Shown: positions 17,428 to 26,406 of the stretch, piece by piece
Numbering within the stretch: the first letter of the stretch is position 1
Layout of the letters: each line of letters begins with the position of its first letter
From: Candidatus Hebobacterum abditum
GTDB lineage: Bacteria > Armatimonadota > Hebobacteria > Hebobacterales > Hebobacteraceae
Length of the DNA stretch: 64,000 nt
Direction: 5' to 3'
NCBI GenBank assembly: GCA_029821875.1
Contig: JALGXW010000006.1
Span: 97,085 to 161,084, forward strand
Position numbers and translations under genes: made by a program
The notes under the pieces: model-generated
The model's input: only the letters and a program-made list of their open reading frames with translations
What the model was told of the DNA's origin: nothing
The model's database searches: none

Positions 17428-18963
17428 TTAGGTCCCCTGGTCGTGATCCACGGGGACAGTGAGATAGTACGGCGCGGAGAGGTTGCCGGCCGTGTCTATG
17501 GCCATGAGGGTGATCGTATACTCGCGCACTTCCGTCGGGTGACTGCCGGAGCGCTCCGCGCGCAGCCACAGAGACTGCGGATCGTTCGGGTCGAGCACCC
17601 AATCGGGAGCATAGTCACCGTCACCAGTGCCATCCTCCGGCTGGTTGCTGGAAACGCCGACCACGAACCAGACGGCGTAGGAATCGTCCACAACCGTCAC
17701 ATCCAGTGCCATCTCGACCATCACGTGCTCGGGCGGCCACAGGTAGGCCGGAGTGGCTGTGGCGCTGACGATCACTGGCGCGTCCTCATCGATCACACCG
17801 GGCTCTGCGACCGATTGCTCGAGCCACTCGAGCAGAAGGTTGCCATCCCCATCCAGGATTGTCCCGCCCACGATGAATCCTGCGCCCAGGTCCAGGTTGC
17901 AGACGACGAAGGCGGTGTACTGACCCGGCAACAGTTCGTCGACGGGCCACTGCACATAGCCAGCGGGATCGAGGCCCGGGTAAGCAGGCAGCGGGGTCCC
18001 CGCAGGAAGCGGATCCAGCGACTGCAGGGCCTCGCCCTCCGGCAGCGCGAGAAGAGCCTCGCGTACATCAGGGGCAGGCACGATCTCGCCGTCGCCGTGT
18101 ACAACCCATCGGTCGTAGAGCGCCAGCTCCAGATTCCCCTTCTGCAAGGCGGCCGTGACCTCGGAGATGAAGTTCGTCATCTGCTTGCCCGACTTCGCCC
18201 AGAACACGAGGGCCTGATCCGGATCGCCGGCGAGGTACTCGTCCAGGCCGTCGTGCTTGTAGGCCGCCGCTCTCCCCAGCTTCTTGAGGAGGCTGTTGGC
18301 CGAAGGACCCGAGATGTCGCCAATGGCGCCATAGTACTCGACCTCAGCGATCAGCACATCGATGTCATCGTCGATGTCGGCGACACGGAGTTCGACCAGT
18401 CCGGCAAGCTCAGCGAGTTCCTCCGCCGTCAACTCGTACCCAGAGATCCCGAACTCGACATCTGCCAGGTCGATCACTGGGCCAGGGTCGCCTAGGTCGC
18501 CCAGGTCGTTCGTGATCACGACAGTCAGGCAGCCTGGGTCTGGATAGTCATAGAACACCATGCCGCCGCCGGGCACGCCGTTCATTTGCTCGGGAACGAG
18601 CGGTGTCCCGTCGCCCCACTGGAGGTCTCGCAAACGGCAGCTACCGTCGGCAGTAGTCCAGGCAACCCGCACCCCCTCGCCGACCGGCACATGTGAGCCG
18701 TGATAGGTGATTGTGGTGGAATAGACGCCACCTATGACCTTGAAGCCGATCGTTGGCGGGCGCCACCCAGGCCGGTTAGCATACTCGCCGATGATGGACT
18801 CCAGTCCATTCGTGACTGCCCGGACGGACGACCGCGCGACTGTTGTCACGTTCTTGCATTTGTAGACCTTGGTGTAGCCGGCCTGCCCCGGAACTGCGAG
18901 GCCCACTACGAACACCGCAACGAGTCCGATGACGAGCGTGAACTTCACTCTCCGTATACTCAC
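17428..18963 (-). CDS. Exported protein of unknown function with C-terminal Ig-like domain
   Basis: 511 residues. The N-terminus is a clean signal peptide (FTLVIGLVAVFVVGLAVPGQA) with cleavage expected after GQA. I do not recognise the middle; a stretch near 180-290 is helical and acidic (LTAEELAELAGLVELRVADID). The last ~100 residues (VIVSATATPAYLWPPEHVMV ... DTAGNLSAPYYLTVP) look like the Ig-like or HYR-like beta-sandwich common at the ends of secreted bacterial proteins. The GTG start at 18963 has GGAGGCGGAGAA just upstream. It lies next to the SLH protein, same strand, and may be another surface-layer component. Confidence 0.75.
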   Translation of the reverse strand: MSIRRVKFTLVIGLVAVFVVGLAVPGQAGYTKVYKCKNVTTVARSSVRAVTNGLESIIGEYANRPGWRPPTIGFKVIGGVYSTTITYHGSHVPVGEGVRVAWTTADGSCRLRDLQWGDGTPLVPEQMNGVPGGGMVFYDYPDPGCLTVVITNDLGDLGDPGPVIDLADVEFGISGYELTAEELAELAGLVELRVADIDDDIDVLIAEVEYYGAIGDISGPSANSLLKKLGRAAAYKHDGLDEYLAGDPDQALVFWAKSGKQMTNFISEVTAALQKGNLELALYDRWVVHGDGEIVPAPDVREALLALPEGEALQSLDPLPAGTPLPAYPGLDPAGYVQWPVDELLPGQYTAFVVCNLDLGAGFIVGGTILDGDGNLLLEWLEQSVAEPGVIDEDAPVIVSATATPAYLWPPEHVMVEMALDVTVVDDSYAVWFVVGVSSNQPEDGTGDGDYAPDWVLDPNDPQSLWLRAERSGSHPTEVREYTITLMAIDTAGNLSAPYYLTVPVDHDQGT

Positions 18964-19208
18964 TTCTCCGCCTCCTGTGCGTGAGGTTGCATCCGCATGC
19001 CGCGATGCCCTCAGAGCGCGAGGGTCGAGGTCGATTGTCGTCTGATCTGCGCCCTTCGGCGATGAGAGATGAGGCGAGCTGCTACAGTGCCTCGCCCCGA
19101 GCGCCGCACCCCCCTGACGCGCCGACGGGACAGAAGATCGACCGCGACTGAACGCGCAGCCCCTGGTTTGCGCGACGTTGGAGGAGAACTGGTCTGCCTA
19201 CGCGCGCG

Positions 19209-19229
19209 GGAGCACTGCCAGCGGCAGTG
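19209..19229. repeat. Perfect 9-bp inverted repeat with 3-base loop
   Basis: AGCACTGCC AGC GGCAGTGCT. It sits between two genes that both read away from it, so it is not an ordinary terminator of either neighbour. It may be an operator, part of a small RNA, or chance. Confidence 0.35.
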
Positions 19230-19769
19230 CTGGCGACCAGGCCAGCTCAGCGGCCCCTGGGACGAACGAGCCGACTGTCGCCATGATCGGCTCACAACGC
19301 CCTCACCTCCTACGTCGCGCCCCATGAGTATTGGCATTCTACCCCCTTGCCAGGACATCCTTGTGCAAGTCGGCACTATTTCCTGCTGCGACATCCCGAC
19401 CCTCAGTCACAGGAGGGCGCCAGGGCGGCCGCGCCCGAGAGGGCCGATGCGAGAGCGTCCGATGCCAGGCCGTGTGTTCGCGCTGACTGGCCGCGTGGCA
19501 GCCCAGAACCGAGGTCAGGGCACTACCGATCATGGCTTGCCTCAGCAGCGGCCGTCATCTCCTGAGGGATGGAACGCTTGCCCCTCCCCTGCTCGCCCAA
19601 CGCGCGCCCATCACCGGAATGCGCAGATGCCTTCTCCGCTGGAGAATCGCTTCCCTGCCGCCGTGACATGGCGGCGACTCCTTCTGCAACAGGGGCTGCG
19701 AAGCTCGACTTGCCGCCTGGCTCCTGAACTCCCCCCTCAGGTGTCCGCAGTCGCCAACTCCAGCCTCAG

Positions 19770-19798
19770 TTGCCCGCCTCTGTGACCTGTGCTAGAAT
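19770..19798 (+). promoter_or_regulatory. Sigma70-type promoter for the wzm-wzt operon
   Basis: TTGCCC at 19770-19775, a 17-base spacer, and TAGAAT at 19793-19798. Each box is a near-consensus match and the spacing is ideal. The start of transcription would be near 19805, leaving a leader of about 70 bases before the wzm ATG; the leader can form a TGTGGGC/GCCCACA stem. Confidence 0.6.
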
Positions 19799-19874
19799 GG
19801 GATTGTGGGCTCGATCGCGGTGACGAGGGGCCCACAAGCTTGAGGGCACAGCAACGAGACGAGCCGGATTCAAC

Positions 19875-20669
19875 ATGCTTTCCTTCGTCCTCGATACCTG
19901 GCGGAGCCGGGGAGTAGTCGCGCACTTTGTCGGCGTTCAGTTGACGACCAGTTACCGCACCAAGTCGCTGGGCTTCCTATGGGCGCTACTGGATCCGCTA
20001 CTGTTCATGTGCGTCTACTACATCGTGTTTGGCCGCATCATAGCCATGCGTCCGCTCTCCTTCATGATCCACCTTTTCGTCGGCGTGATTGCCTTTCGTT
20101 TCCTCCAGGGCTCGGCCGCGCAGGCCGCTGGCGTGTTGCGCGCACACGGCGGGCTGATCAAGGAGATCCGTTTCCCGAAGGTCGCCTTACCGCTCTCCGT
20201 GATCATCGCGCGCCTCTTCGACTTCGGGGCTGGCTGGCTCATCGCCATCCCGCTCGGATTCGCGTTCGGCTACCCACCTACTCTGTACTGGCTTGCGATC
20301 CCGCTCTTCGTAGCGATACAAATCCTGTTCGTTGCCGGCTTCTCACTTGTCACAGCCTACATCGGGCTGTTCTTCGCCGACGTCGAGAACATACTCGGTG
20401 TGCTGCTGCGACTGTGGTTCTACCTGTCGCCAGTGCTGTACGGGCTGGAGTTGGTGCGGCAAAGGACGGAGGGCTCGCCGCTTCTCTATCGGCTCTACCT
20501 TTTGAACCCAATGGTCAGCATCGTTGAGTGCTATCAGGCCTGCGTACAGCGGGCCCAATGGCCAGCCGTGCAGTTCGTCAGCTACGCACTCGTGTCGTCG
20601 ATCGCCACGTTGCTGATCGGCGTGCTCGTCTTTCGTAGGATGGAGGGTCAGATTGCGAAGTACGTATGA
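19875..20669 (+). CDS. wzm: ABC-2 type polysaccharide export permease
   Basis: 264-residue inner-membrane subunit of the ABC transporter that flips finished lipid-linked polysaccharide to the periplasmic side. It has the family N-terminus (VVAHFVGVQLTTSYRTKSLGFLWALLDPLL), about six membrane helices, and the conserved LLRLWFYLSPVLYGLELV region near residue 190. The next gene is its ATPase. A Wzm/Wzt pathway implies that the polymer is completed in the cytoplasm rather than polymerised by Wzy outside. Confidence 0.93.
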   Translation: MLSFVLDTWRSRGVVAHFVGVQLTTSYRTKSLGFLWALLDPLLFMCVYYIVFGRIIAMRPLSFMIHLFVGVIAFRFLQGSAAQAAGVLRAHGGLIKEIRFPKVALPLSVIIARLFDFGAGWLIAIPLGFAFGYPPTLYWLAIPLFVAIQILFVAGFSLVTAYIGLFFADVENILGVLLRLWFYLSPVLYGLELVRQRTEGSPLLYRLYLLNPMVSIVECYQACVQRAQWPAVQFVSYALVSSIATLLIGVLVFRRMEGQIAKYV

Positions 20670-20724
20670 CAGGGCATCGAGTCTGTGCTCGTCGCTCCTG
20701 CCGACATCGCAGGAGGCGCCTGTT

Positions 20725-21477
20725 GTGGTAGACGACGTATGGCTCAAGTTCCAGCTGCAGTACTACCGGAAGCGTAATACGCTGCGGAGGACCGCGGTGA
20801 CGCGGCTGTCCTCGCTTCTCCGGGGGCAGTGGGGCGAGAAGCGAAAGGACGAATTCTGGGCACTCCGAGGCGTGACCCTCAGCGTCCCGCAAGGCGAGGT
20901 GTTGGGACTCGTGGGTCCCAATGGGGCTGGCAAGAGCACGCTTCTTCGCGTCATCGCGGGGATCTACGCGCCGGACCACGGCCGAGTGACAGTGTGCGGG
21001 ACAGTGGCTACGCTGCTGTCATTCGGCGCTGGCTTTGACCTTCGGCGTCCCGGCAGAGAGAACATCTACAAGAACGCCACACTGCTTGGACTCACCAGAG
21101 AGTGCATTGATGATCGGGCGGATGCCATCGTGGCGATGAGCGGACTTGGTAAGTTCATCGATGCGCCTGTCATGACGTACTCCGCGGGGATGCGGGCGAG
21201 ACTCGGTTTCTCCATTGCCGTAAACGTGGATCCCGATGTGCTGCTCATTGATGAGGTGGTCGGAGTGGGGGATGAGAGGTTCCGCGCCCGGGTGGGGAAC
21301 ATCTTCGATCGGCTCGCCAGCAGTGGTCGGACGATCGTATTCGCCACGCACTCGCTGGCACTGCTTGAGCAGTACTGCACTCAAGCCGTATGGATAGAGG
21401 AGGGCCAGGTGCGTCTGCAGGGCGCGCCGTCCGAGGTGGCGAAGGAGTATCTGTCTGCCGCGAAGACGGAAGAATGA
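20725..21477 (+). CDS. wzt: ABC polysaccharide export ATPase, short form
   Basis: Energises Wzm. Walker A is GLVGPNGAGKST, the signature motif is YSAGMRARLGFS, Walker B is DVLLIDEVVGVGD, and the switch His lies in VFATHSLALL. The frame is open from a TTG at 20653, but GTG at 20725 has a perfect AGGAGG eight bases upstream, so I start there (250 residues). It stops right after the ATPase domain and lacks the C-terminal carbohydrate-binding domain that in E. coli O9a-type Wzt recognises the glycan cap. The stop overlaps the next gene's ATG by four bases. Confidence 0.93.
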   Translation: MVDDVWLKFQLQYYRKRNTLRRTAVTRLSSLLRGQWGEKRKDEFWALRGVTLSVPQGEVLGLVGPNGAGKSTLLRVIAGIYAPDHGRVTVCGTVATLLSFGAGFDLRRPGRENIYKNATLLGLTRECIDDRADAIVAMSGLGKFIDAPVMTYSAGMRARLGFSIAVNVDPDVLLIDEVVGVGDERFRARVGNIFDRLASSGRTIVFATHSLALLEQYCTQAVWIEEGQVRLQGAPSEVAKEYLSAAKTEE

Positions 21478-24125
21478 GCGACAGAGGTAGTTCCGACAAG
21501 GGGCCGGACGGGGTGTCGGGGGCCCCGTCTGACCGAGACAGCGCTCCGAGCGTTCGTCACCGGTCATCACCGGTGTCAGGTCCCGCTGAGGATGCTGGCG
21601 CGACCGATCTGCTGCGCCGCGCTGACCCGTGTGAGTTCGATCTCAGCTTCGACATCTTCCAGCGGTATGCAGCTGTTGCGCACCTCATCCAAGCATCGGC
21701 CGGCAACATGGCCGAGCGTCGGCTGCGAGTCCTGGACGTGGGCTCAGGCAGCGACGACTTCCTGCGGCGGTTCCTGCCTGAGGCCCGGTTCGAGGTCTAC
21801 TTCCTTGACAAGGGGATGTCCCCCGAGAGAGCCAGAGAGCTCCACTTCGTCCGAGGCGACGCTGTGTGTCTTCCCTTCACGGCTGGGTTCTTTGACATGA
21901 CGTGCTCTATCGACCTTCTCGAACACCTGTTGCCGGCAGATCGCTGCCGAGCGATCGACGAGATGGTTCGGGTCACAAGGGGAGCAGTTGTCATCGCTGC
22001 GCCATGTGCAGAGGACGGGGTGGCTTTCTACGAGCAACTCGCGAACTCCGTGTACAAGGCGTACTTCGGCGAAGACAACAAGTGGCTTGCAGAACACCGC
22101 GACCTCAACCTGCCGCGTGAAGGTGACATTCTGGAGTATATGCGGCGCAGGCATGGTTGCCGGGGGCGGGTCTTTCCCAATGGCCATCTTCCTCGCTGGA
22201 GCCAGATGATCGCCTTCAACCTGATACTGCGTCGCACGCAGAGCTTGGCCGATTACGCCGCGCTTGTGAGTCGCTTCTACAACCAGCACCTTTATGACTA
22301 CGACAACAGGGGGCCGTGCTACCGCCGCGTCTTCCTGCTCGGCGGGCCCGACCACGTGACTCTTCCGTGCCGGGAGGAGGACGCAGACTACCAAGAGCAC
22401 TACGCGCAGCTAAGGCAGTTCGTCCAGCTGGGATATGAGATGCTCGGCATCCTGCCCTCCATACGGGCAGCGGGTGGCGTCCGCGAAGTCAAGGAGGCTC
22501 TGGAGGACGATCTGTCTCGGACTCGGGCCGAAGCGTCAGAACTGCGGACCGAGCTGTCGCGGGTTCGGGCCGAGGGGCAGCAGGCGGAGCGCAGAGCATC
22601 AGAGCTGCGGGCGGAGCTGTCGCGGGTCCGGGCCGAAGGGCAGCAGGCAGAGCGCAGAGCGTCAGAACTGCGGACCGAGCTGTCGCGGGTTCGGGCCGAA
22701 GGGCAGCAGGCAGAGCGCCGAGCAGCGGACCTGCTGCGCGATCTGGCGGCCAGCCGGAACGAGAGCGAAGCTGCTCTGAGGGAAGCCGGTGCACGGCTGA
22801 GCGAATCCGAGGCGGAGCTGTCGTCGTTGAGAGGGGAGGCTGGACGTCTGCAGAGCGAACTGGAGGAACAGAATCGGCAGACCGCGAAGGCGCGGGCCGT
22901 TGCGCAGCGGCAAGAGGCGCGCGTGAGAAGGGTCCTCGCCTCCCGGACGTACCGCGCCGGCCAAGTTGTCCTGTTCCCATTCACGTTGGCCCGCGCTGCG
23001 CTCCGCGCCGGCGCCAGAACGAGCCTTCGACCGGGCCTGGGCAAGGATGCGGCACGCGTAGTGCAGTACACGCCGACGGACCCGCAGAATCCCTACTACA
23101 CGGTCACACTGCGGGCCCTCGAACGTCTGGGCTGGTCAGTTGCGTGTCAGGACGACACCGAAGCCATTCTCAGACGAATTCGACGCGAGGCCGACGCGCG
23201 GTTTCTCGTGCTCTTCCATCAGTTTGACCCATACATTCATCCCGCGAGGGGACGCTCCGGGCGCGAACGTGCGGACGCGCTCATGAGGGATATGCGGCAG
23301 ATCAAGCGGGCGGGGGGCGCTCTTGTCTGGACGCTTCATAACTACCTTCCGCACGATGCAACTTCCGAGGAAGTGGAGCAGGAGTTGCGGCTGCGCAGGT
23401 TTGTGAGGACGCACTTCGACGCAGTTATCGTGCTCAACGAGGCGGGCCGAGCTGAAGCTCGGCGGTTCTTCCCAGACGACATGATAGCGCTCGTGCCTCA
23501 TGTGAGCTTCAAGGACGTCCACGGCCCGAGGGTGTCTCGCGAGGAGGCGCGGAGCAGGTTCGGGTATCCGAAGGACGCATTCTTCTTCGGGAGTTTCGGG
23601 GCAATCCGACCCTATAAAGGTCTGGAGCTGGTCATCGACGCGTTCCGAGACATTGGGCAGGACGAGGCGCGACTTCTCATCGTTGGCGGCGCGAAGGATC
23701 AGGACTATGTCCATTCCCTGCGTCGCCGCGCGGGTGAGGATTGTCGAGTCATCATCCGTGCCGGCCCTGCGGTACCCAGCGCGGACATACCGATCTGGCT
23801 TGGTGCCATGGATGTGGCTGTGTTCGGCTTCACCTCGATCCTCACCTCCGGGTCGGTCATCCTGGCTCTGTCCTACGGGCTGCCGGTCATCGCGCCCAAC
23901 GTCGGCGGTATCTCTGAAGTGGTCATCCACGAGGAGAATGGCCTACTGTACGAGGACAACAGCGCCGACTCGCTTCGGCAGGCGATGCAGTCAACGGTTG
24001 GCCACCCACTGCTACCTCACATGCAGTACATGGCAAGGCCATCTCTGGACGAGGTATCCGCGGACAACGTGGCGCGCCAGATGCAGGAGGTGTTCGCCCG
24101 AGTTCTGGACGTCTCGCGAAGCTGA
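21474..24125 (+). CDS. Methyltransferase-coiled coil-glycosyltransferase fusion
   Basis: 883 residues. After a Ser/Pro-rich N-terminus, a class I SAM-dependent methyltransferase domain (motif I LRVLDVGSGSDDF at 84-96; FDMTCSIDLLEHLLP) spans roughly 50-290. A long charged coiled coil (~325-500) contains three nearly identical 21-residue repeats (SELRTELSRVRAEGQQAERR). A GT4 domain fills ~522-883 (FFFGSFGAIRPYKGLELVID, LALSYGLPVIAPNVGGISEV). The ATG overlaps the wzt stop by four bases, so the gene is translationally coupled to the exporter. The order recalls WbdD (methylating cap plus coiled-coil ruler) of E. coli O9a and the methyltransferase-rhamnosyltransferase WsaE of Geobacillus S-layer glycan; the function is inferred. 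Confidence 0.85.
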   Translation: MSDRGSSDKGPDGVSGAPSDRDSAPSVRHRSSPVSGPAEDAGATDLLRRADPCEFDLSFDIFQRYAAVAHLIQASAGNMAERRLRVLDVGSGSDDFLRRFLPEARFEVYFLDKGMSPERARELHFVRGDAVCLPFTAGFFDMTCSIDLLEHLLPADRCRAIDEMVRVTRGAVVIAAPCAEDGVAFYEQLANSVYKAYFGEDNKWLAEHRDLNLPREGDILEYMRRRHGCRGRVFPNGHLPRWSQMIAFNLILRRTQSLADYAALVSRFYNQHLYDYDNRGPCYRRVFLLGGPDHVTLPCREEDADYQEHYAQLRQFVQLGYEMLGILPSIRAAGGVREVKEALEDDLSRTRAEASELRTELSRVRAEGQQAERRASELRAELSRVRAEGQQAERRASELRTELSRVRAEGQQAERRAADLLRDLAASRNESEAALREAGARLSESEAELSSLRGEAGRLQSELEEQNRQTAKARAVAQRQEARVRRVLASRTYRAGQVVLFPFTLARAALRAGARTSLRPGLGKDAARVVQYTPTDPQNPYYTVTLRALERLGWSVACQDDTEAILRRIRREADARFLVLFHQFDPYIHPARGRSGRERADALMRDMRQIKRAGGALVWTLHNYLPHDATSEEVEQELRLRRFVRTHFDAVIVLNEAGRAEARRFFPDDMIALVPHVSFKDVHGPRVSREEARSRFGYPKDAFFFGSFGAIRPYKGLELVIDAFRDIGQDEARLLIVGGAKDQDYVHSLRRRAGEDCRVIIRAGPAVPSADIPIWLGAMDVAVFGFTSILTSGSVILALSYGLPVIAPNVGGISEVVIHEENGLLYEDNSADSLRQAMQSTVGHPLLPHMQYMARPSLDEVSADNVARQMQEVFARVLDVSRS
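22533..22721 (+). repeat. Three tandem 63-bp repeats coding coiled coil
   Basis: Units at 22533-22595, 22596-22658 and 22659-22721. Units 1 and 3 differ at only a few bases, unit 2 at a few more. Each codes exactly three heptads (21 residues), so gain or loss of a unit keeps the coiled-coil register. A degenerate partial unit flanks each side. Confidence 0.9.
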
Positions 24126-24127
24126 AG

Positions 24128-26293
24128 ATGCCGCCTCGGAGCGGAAGATCGGAAGATGAGGATCAGAGAGTGCCGGCAACGGACATAGTCGTGCCTGTGC
24201 ACAACTCGCTCTATCACGCCCGGCCTTGCGTTGAGAGCGTTCTGCACAACACCAAGCAGCCCTTTCATCTCTACGTCGTGGACGACGGGTCGGACGCGCA
24301 TGTGCATGCCGAGATGGCGAGTATACTGGCGCCGCACGGCGACAGGGCCAGTCTCTGCCGCAATCCGACTGCGATCGGCTACTTGAGCAGCGTGAACCTC
24401 GGTATCCGGGCCGGCCAGAACCCGACCGTCGTGTTGCTGAACTCGGATGTGGTTGTGAGCCCCGGCTGGCTGAGTCATCTGCTCTTCCCGTTTGACGACG
24501 ACCCCGCTGTCGGCATCATCAACCCGGTATCGAACTGGGCCAACTGGACGCGCATTCCCTTCGCGCCGGGCTTTACGATTCATGATTACGCAGAGTTCGT
24601 AGCAGAGATCGGAGACAACGCCTACGCCGACATCTACAACGCCTCCGGCTTCTGCTTTGCGGCAAGACGTACTCTTCTCGAGGAGCTGGGCTTGTTCGAC
24701 GAGGCCTATGCCCCCGGATACTGGGAAGAGACCGACCTCTGTCTAAAGGCTCTTGAGCACGGCCATCGGGTCGTGGTCAATCTTGGGAGTTTCGTGTACC
24801 ACTTCGGCTGGGGCTCGTTCCGCCCGACGGGACGGAACGAATGGCTGGAGCGCAACCGCGAGATCTTCACCGCGCGGTGGGGGAAGCAGTTCGAGGAGCT
24901 CAAGCGCCGATGGCAGCAGGAGAGGGTGTTGGCGGAACTCGAAGAGGCAGTCCACGCGCGCCAGAGAGAGGTGGAACAGGCCGACACCAGATGGCAGGGC
25001 TGGCTCAAGCAGGCGCGCCGCTTCGGCCTCAGGCACACGGCAAGCGCGATGGCGGCCACTCTGTCGAACGCTCTGCTGCGGTCAGACCGCGATGAAGATG
25101 TCGGTGAGCGCTTCGCGAAGGCGGTCGAGAAGACCATGAGCATGACGGAGAGCGATCGCCCGGCTGAGAACCATAGGCGACTGCAGAAGATTCGAAGGCG
25201 TTTCGCAGGACGGGTCCGCCAGACGAGCCGTCCCGCGACCGCACCATCGGGGCCAGGTCGGCTGCGCGTGGTCTACCTACTTCCCGCGCTCAAGCTGTAC
25301 GGAGGCATCCTCTCTGTTCTGCAGATCGTCAATCACCTGGCCCTGGCGGGAGAGCAAGCGAACGTAGCCACCTATGGCGAATGCGACCCGGACCTCCTGC
25401 GTGGCCTGCCGCTGTACGCGAGTCCGTACTGCTTCCCAAGCCGTAGTGTGATGCTGGAGAACTTCCCCGAATGCGATGTCGTGGTTGCGACCCGATGGGA
25501 TACGGCGTACGACGCCATCATGTTGCAGGAGGCGTATCCGCGAGTGCGGCTCGCATACTTCGTGCAGGACTACGAGCCTGACTTCTACCCGATCGGGAGC
25601 CAGCTGTCTCATCGGGCAGAACTCACGTACCATCTGATCGGCAAGCAGATCGTGAAAACCCAGTGGCTTGCGCGCAAGTTGCGGCGGTTCGACAGCGACG
25701 TCGTGCAGATTCCGCTGGGCCTCAACTTGGACATCTACTACGATTCGGGGAACCCCGCGCGCCAGGAGTGTACGCGGGTGCTAGCCATGGCGAGGCCGAC
25801 GTCGAAGTACCGCAACTACGAGGGTCTGCTGCGGATCTTCACGACTCTTCACGAGGAGAGACCTGATATCGAGCTCTGCCTCTACGGCACAGATCTCGAC
25901 CCTGAATCACTGCCCTTTCCCTGCGACTCGCAGGGCCGGCTGTACAGGATGGCGGACGTCGCTGCGCTGCTCAACCGATGCACGATTCTGCTCGACTGCT
26001 CCACTTTCCAGGGCTTCGGTCGTCCCGGCCTGGAGGCCATGGCGACCCGCACGGCCGCTGTTCTCACGCGGAACGGAGGAATCACGGAGTACGCGAAGCA
26101 CCTTCACAACTGCCTGCTCGCCGACCCGCTGGATGTCGATGAGAACGTTGCCAAGATCATCCAGCTTGCCGATGAGGTAGATCTGCGGCGTCGCCTGATC
26201 GACCGCGGGGTCGAGACCGCAAGGCAGTACGACGCCCGACTGGAAGGAGCGCGGACCCGGAGCTTCCTTCGATCCCTGGTGGGACTAGAGTGA
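24128..26293 (+). CDS. GT2-GT4 bifunctional glycosyltransferase
   Basis: 721 residues. Residues ~15-270 are a GT2 domain of the rhamnosyltransferase-like branch (TDIVVPVHNSLYHARPCVES, VVDDGSD, VLLNSDVVVSPGWL as the DxD region, and ETDLCLKALEHGHRVV). A basic, partly helical linker (~270-375) leads to a GT4 domain (RLRVVYLLPALKLYGGILSV, YFVQDYEPDFYPIG, FQGFGRPGLEAMATRTAAVL). Two active sites in one chain suggest it adds two residues of a repeat unit. The ATG lies two bases after the previous stop. The 699-residue protein at 38.9-41.0 kb has the same two domain types in the opposite order. Confidence 0.87.
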   Translation: MPPRSGRSEDEDQRVPATDIVVPVHNSLYHARPCVESVLHNTKQPFHLYVVDDGSDAHVHAEMASILAPHGDRASLCRNPTAIGYLSSVNLGIRAGQNPTVVLLNSDVVVSPGWLSHLLFPFDDDPAVGIINPVSNWANWTRIPFAPGFTIHDYAEFVAEIGDNAYADIYNASGFCFAARRTLLEELGLFDEAYAPGYWEETDLCLKALEHGHRVVVNLGSFVYHFGWGSFRPTGRNEWLERNREIFTARWGKQFEELKRRWQQERVLAELEEAVHARQREVEQADTRWQGWLKQARRFGLRHTASAMAATLSNALLRSDRDEDVGERFAKAVEKTMSMTESDRPAENHRRLQKIRRRFAGRVRQTSRPATAPSGPGRLRVVYLLPALKLYGGILSVLQIVNHLALAGEQANVATYGECDPDLLRGLPLYASPYCFPSRSVMLENFPECDVVVATRWDTAYDAIMLQEAYPRVRLAYFVQDYEPDFYPIGSQLSHRAELTYHLIGKQIVKTQWLARKLRRFDSDVVQIPLGLNLDIYYDSGNPARQECTRVLAMARPTSKYRNYEGLLRIFTTLHEERPDIELCLYGTDLDPESLPFPCDSQGRLYRMADVAALLNRCTILLDCSTFQGFGRPGLEAMATRTAAVLTRNGGITEYAKHLHNCLLADPLDVDENVAKIIQLADEVDLRRRLIDRGVETARQYDARLEGARTRSFLRSLVGLE

Positions 26294-26406
26294 TGCGTTG
26301 CCTAGAGTGGTGGGGGGGATGACGGCTGGCGGGTCGGCTCGAACTCCTGGGGCCGAGCGGAGAGACCGGGGCGGCGGGTGAGTAATCTGGCAGCAGTGGG
26401 GCGCAA

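Larger units (their letters stand above)
18964..19874. other. Divergent intergenic region, about 910 bases
   Basis: Longest non-coding stretch in the window, between the minus-strand exported protein and plus-strand wzm. It holds a hairpin at 19209-19229 and the wzm promoter. Frames open through part of it (for example 19069-19785 on the plus strand) are rich in Arg, Pro and Ser without recognisable motifs and are probably chance. Confidence 0.5.

Noticed and set aside
17443..18495. 350-codon open frame on the plus strand
   Set aside because: Antisense to the signal-peptide-bearing 511-residue protein, which has a strong ribosome binding site.
19069..19785. 238-codon open frame in the 911-base spacer
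   Set aside because: Arg/Pro/Ser-rich, no motif, no ribosome binding site, and the wzm promoter overlaps its end.
20653..20724. Longer wzt N-terminus from TTG
   Set aside because: GTG 20725 has a perfect AGGAGG at ideal spacing, and the extra residues do not resemble the ATPase family.
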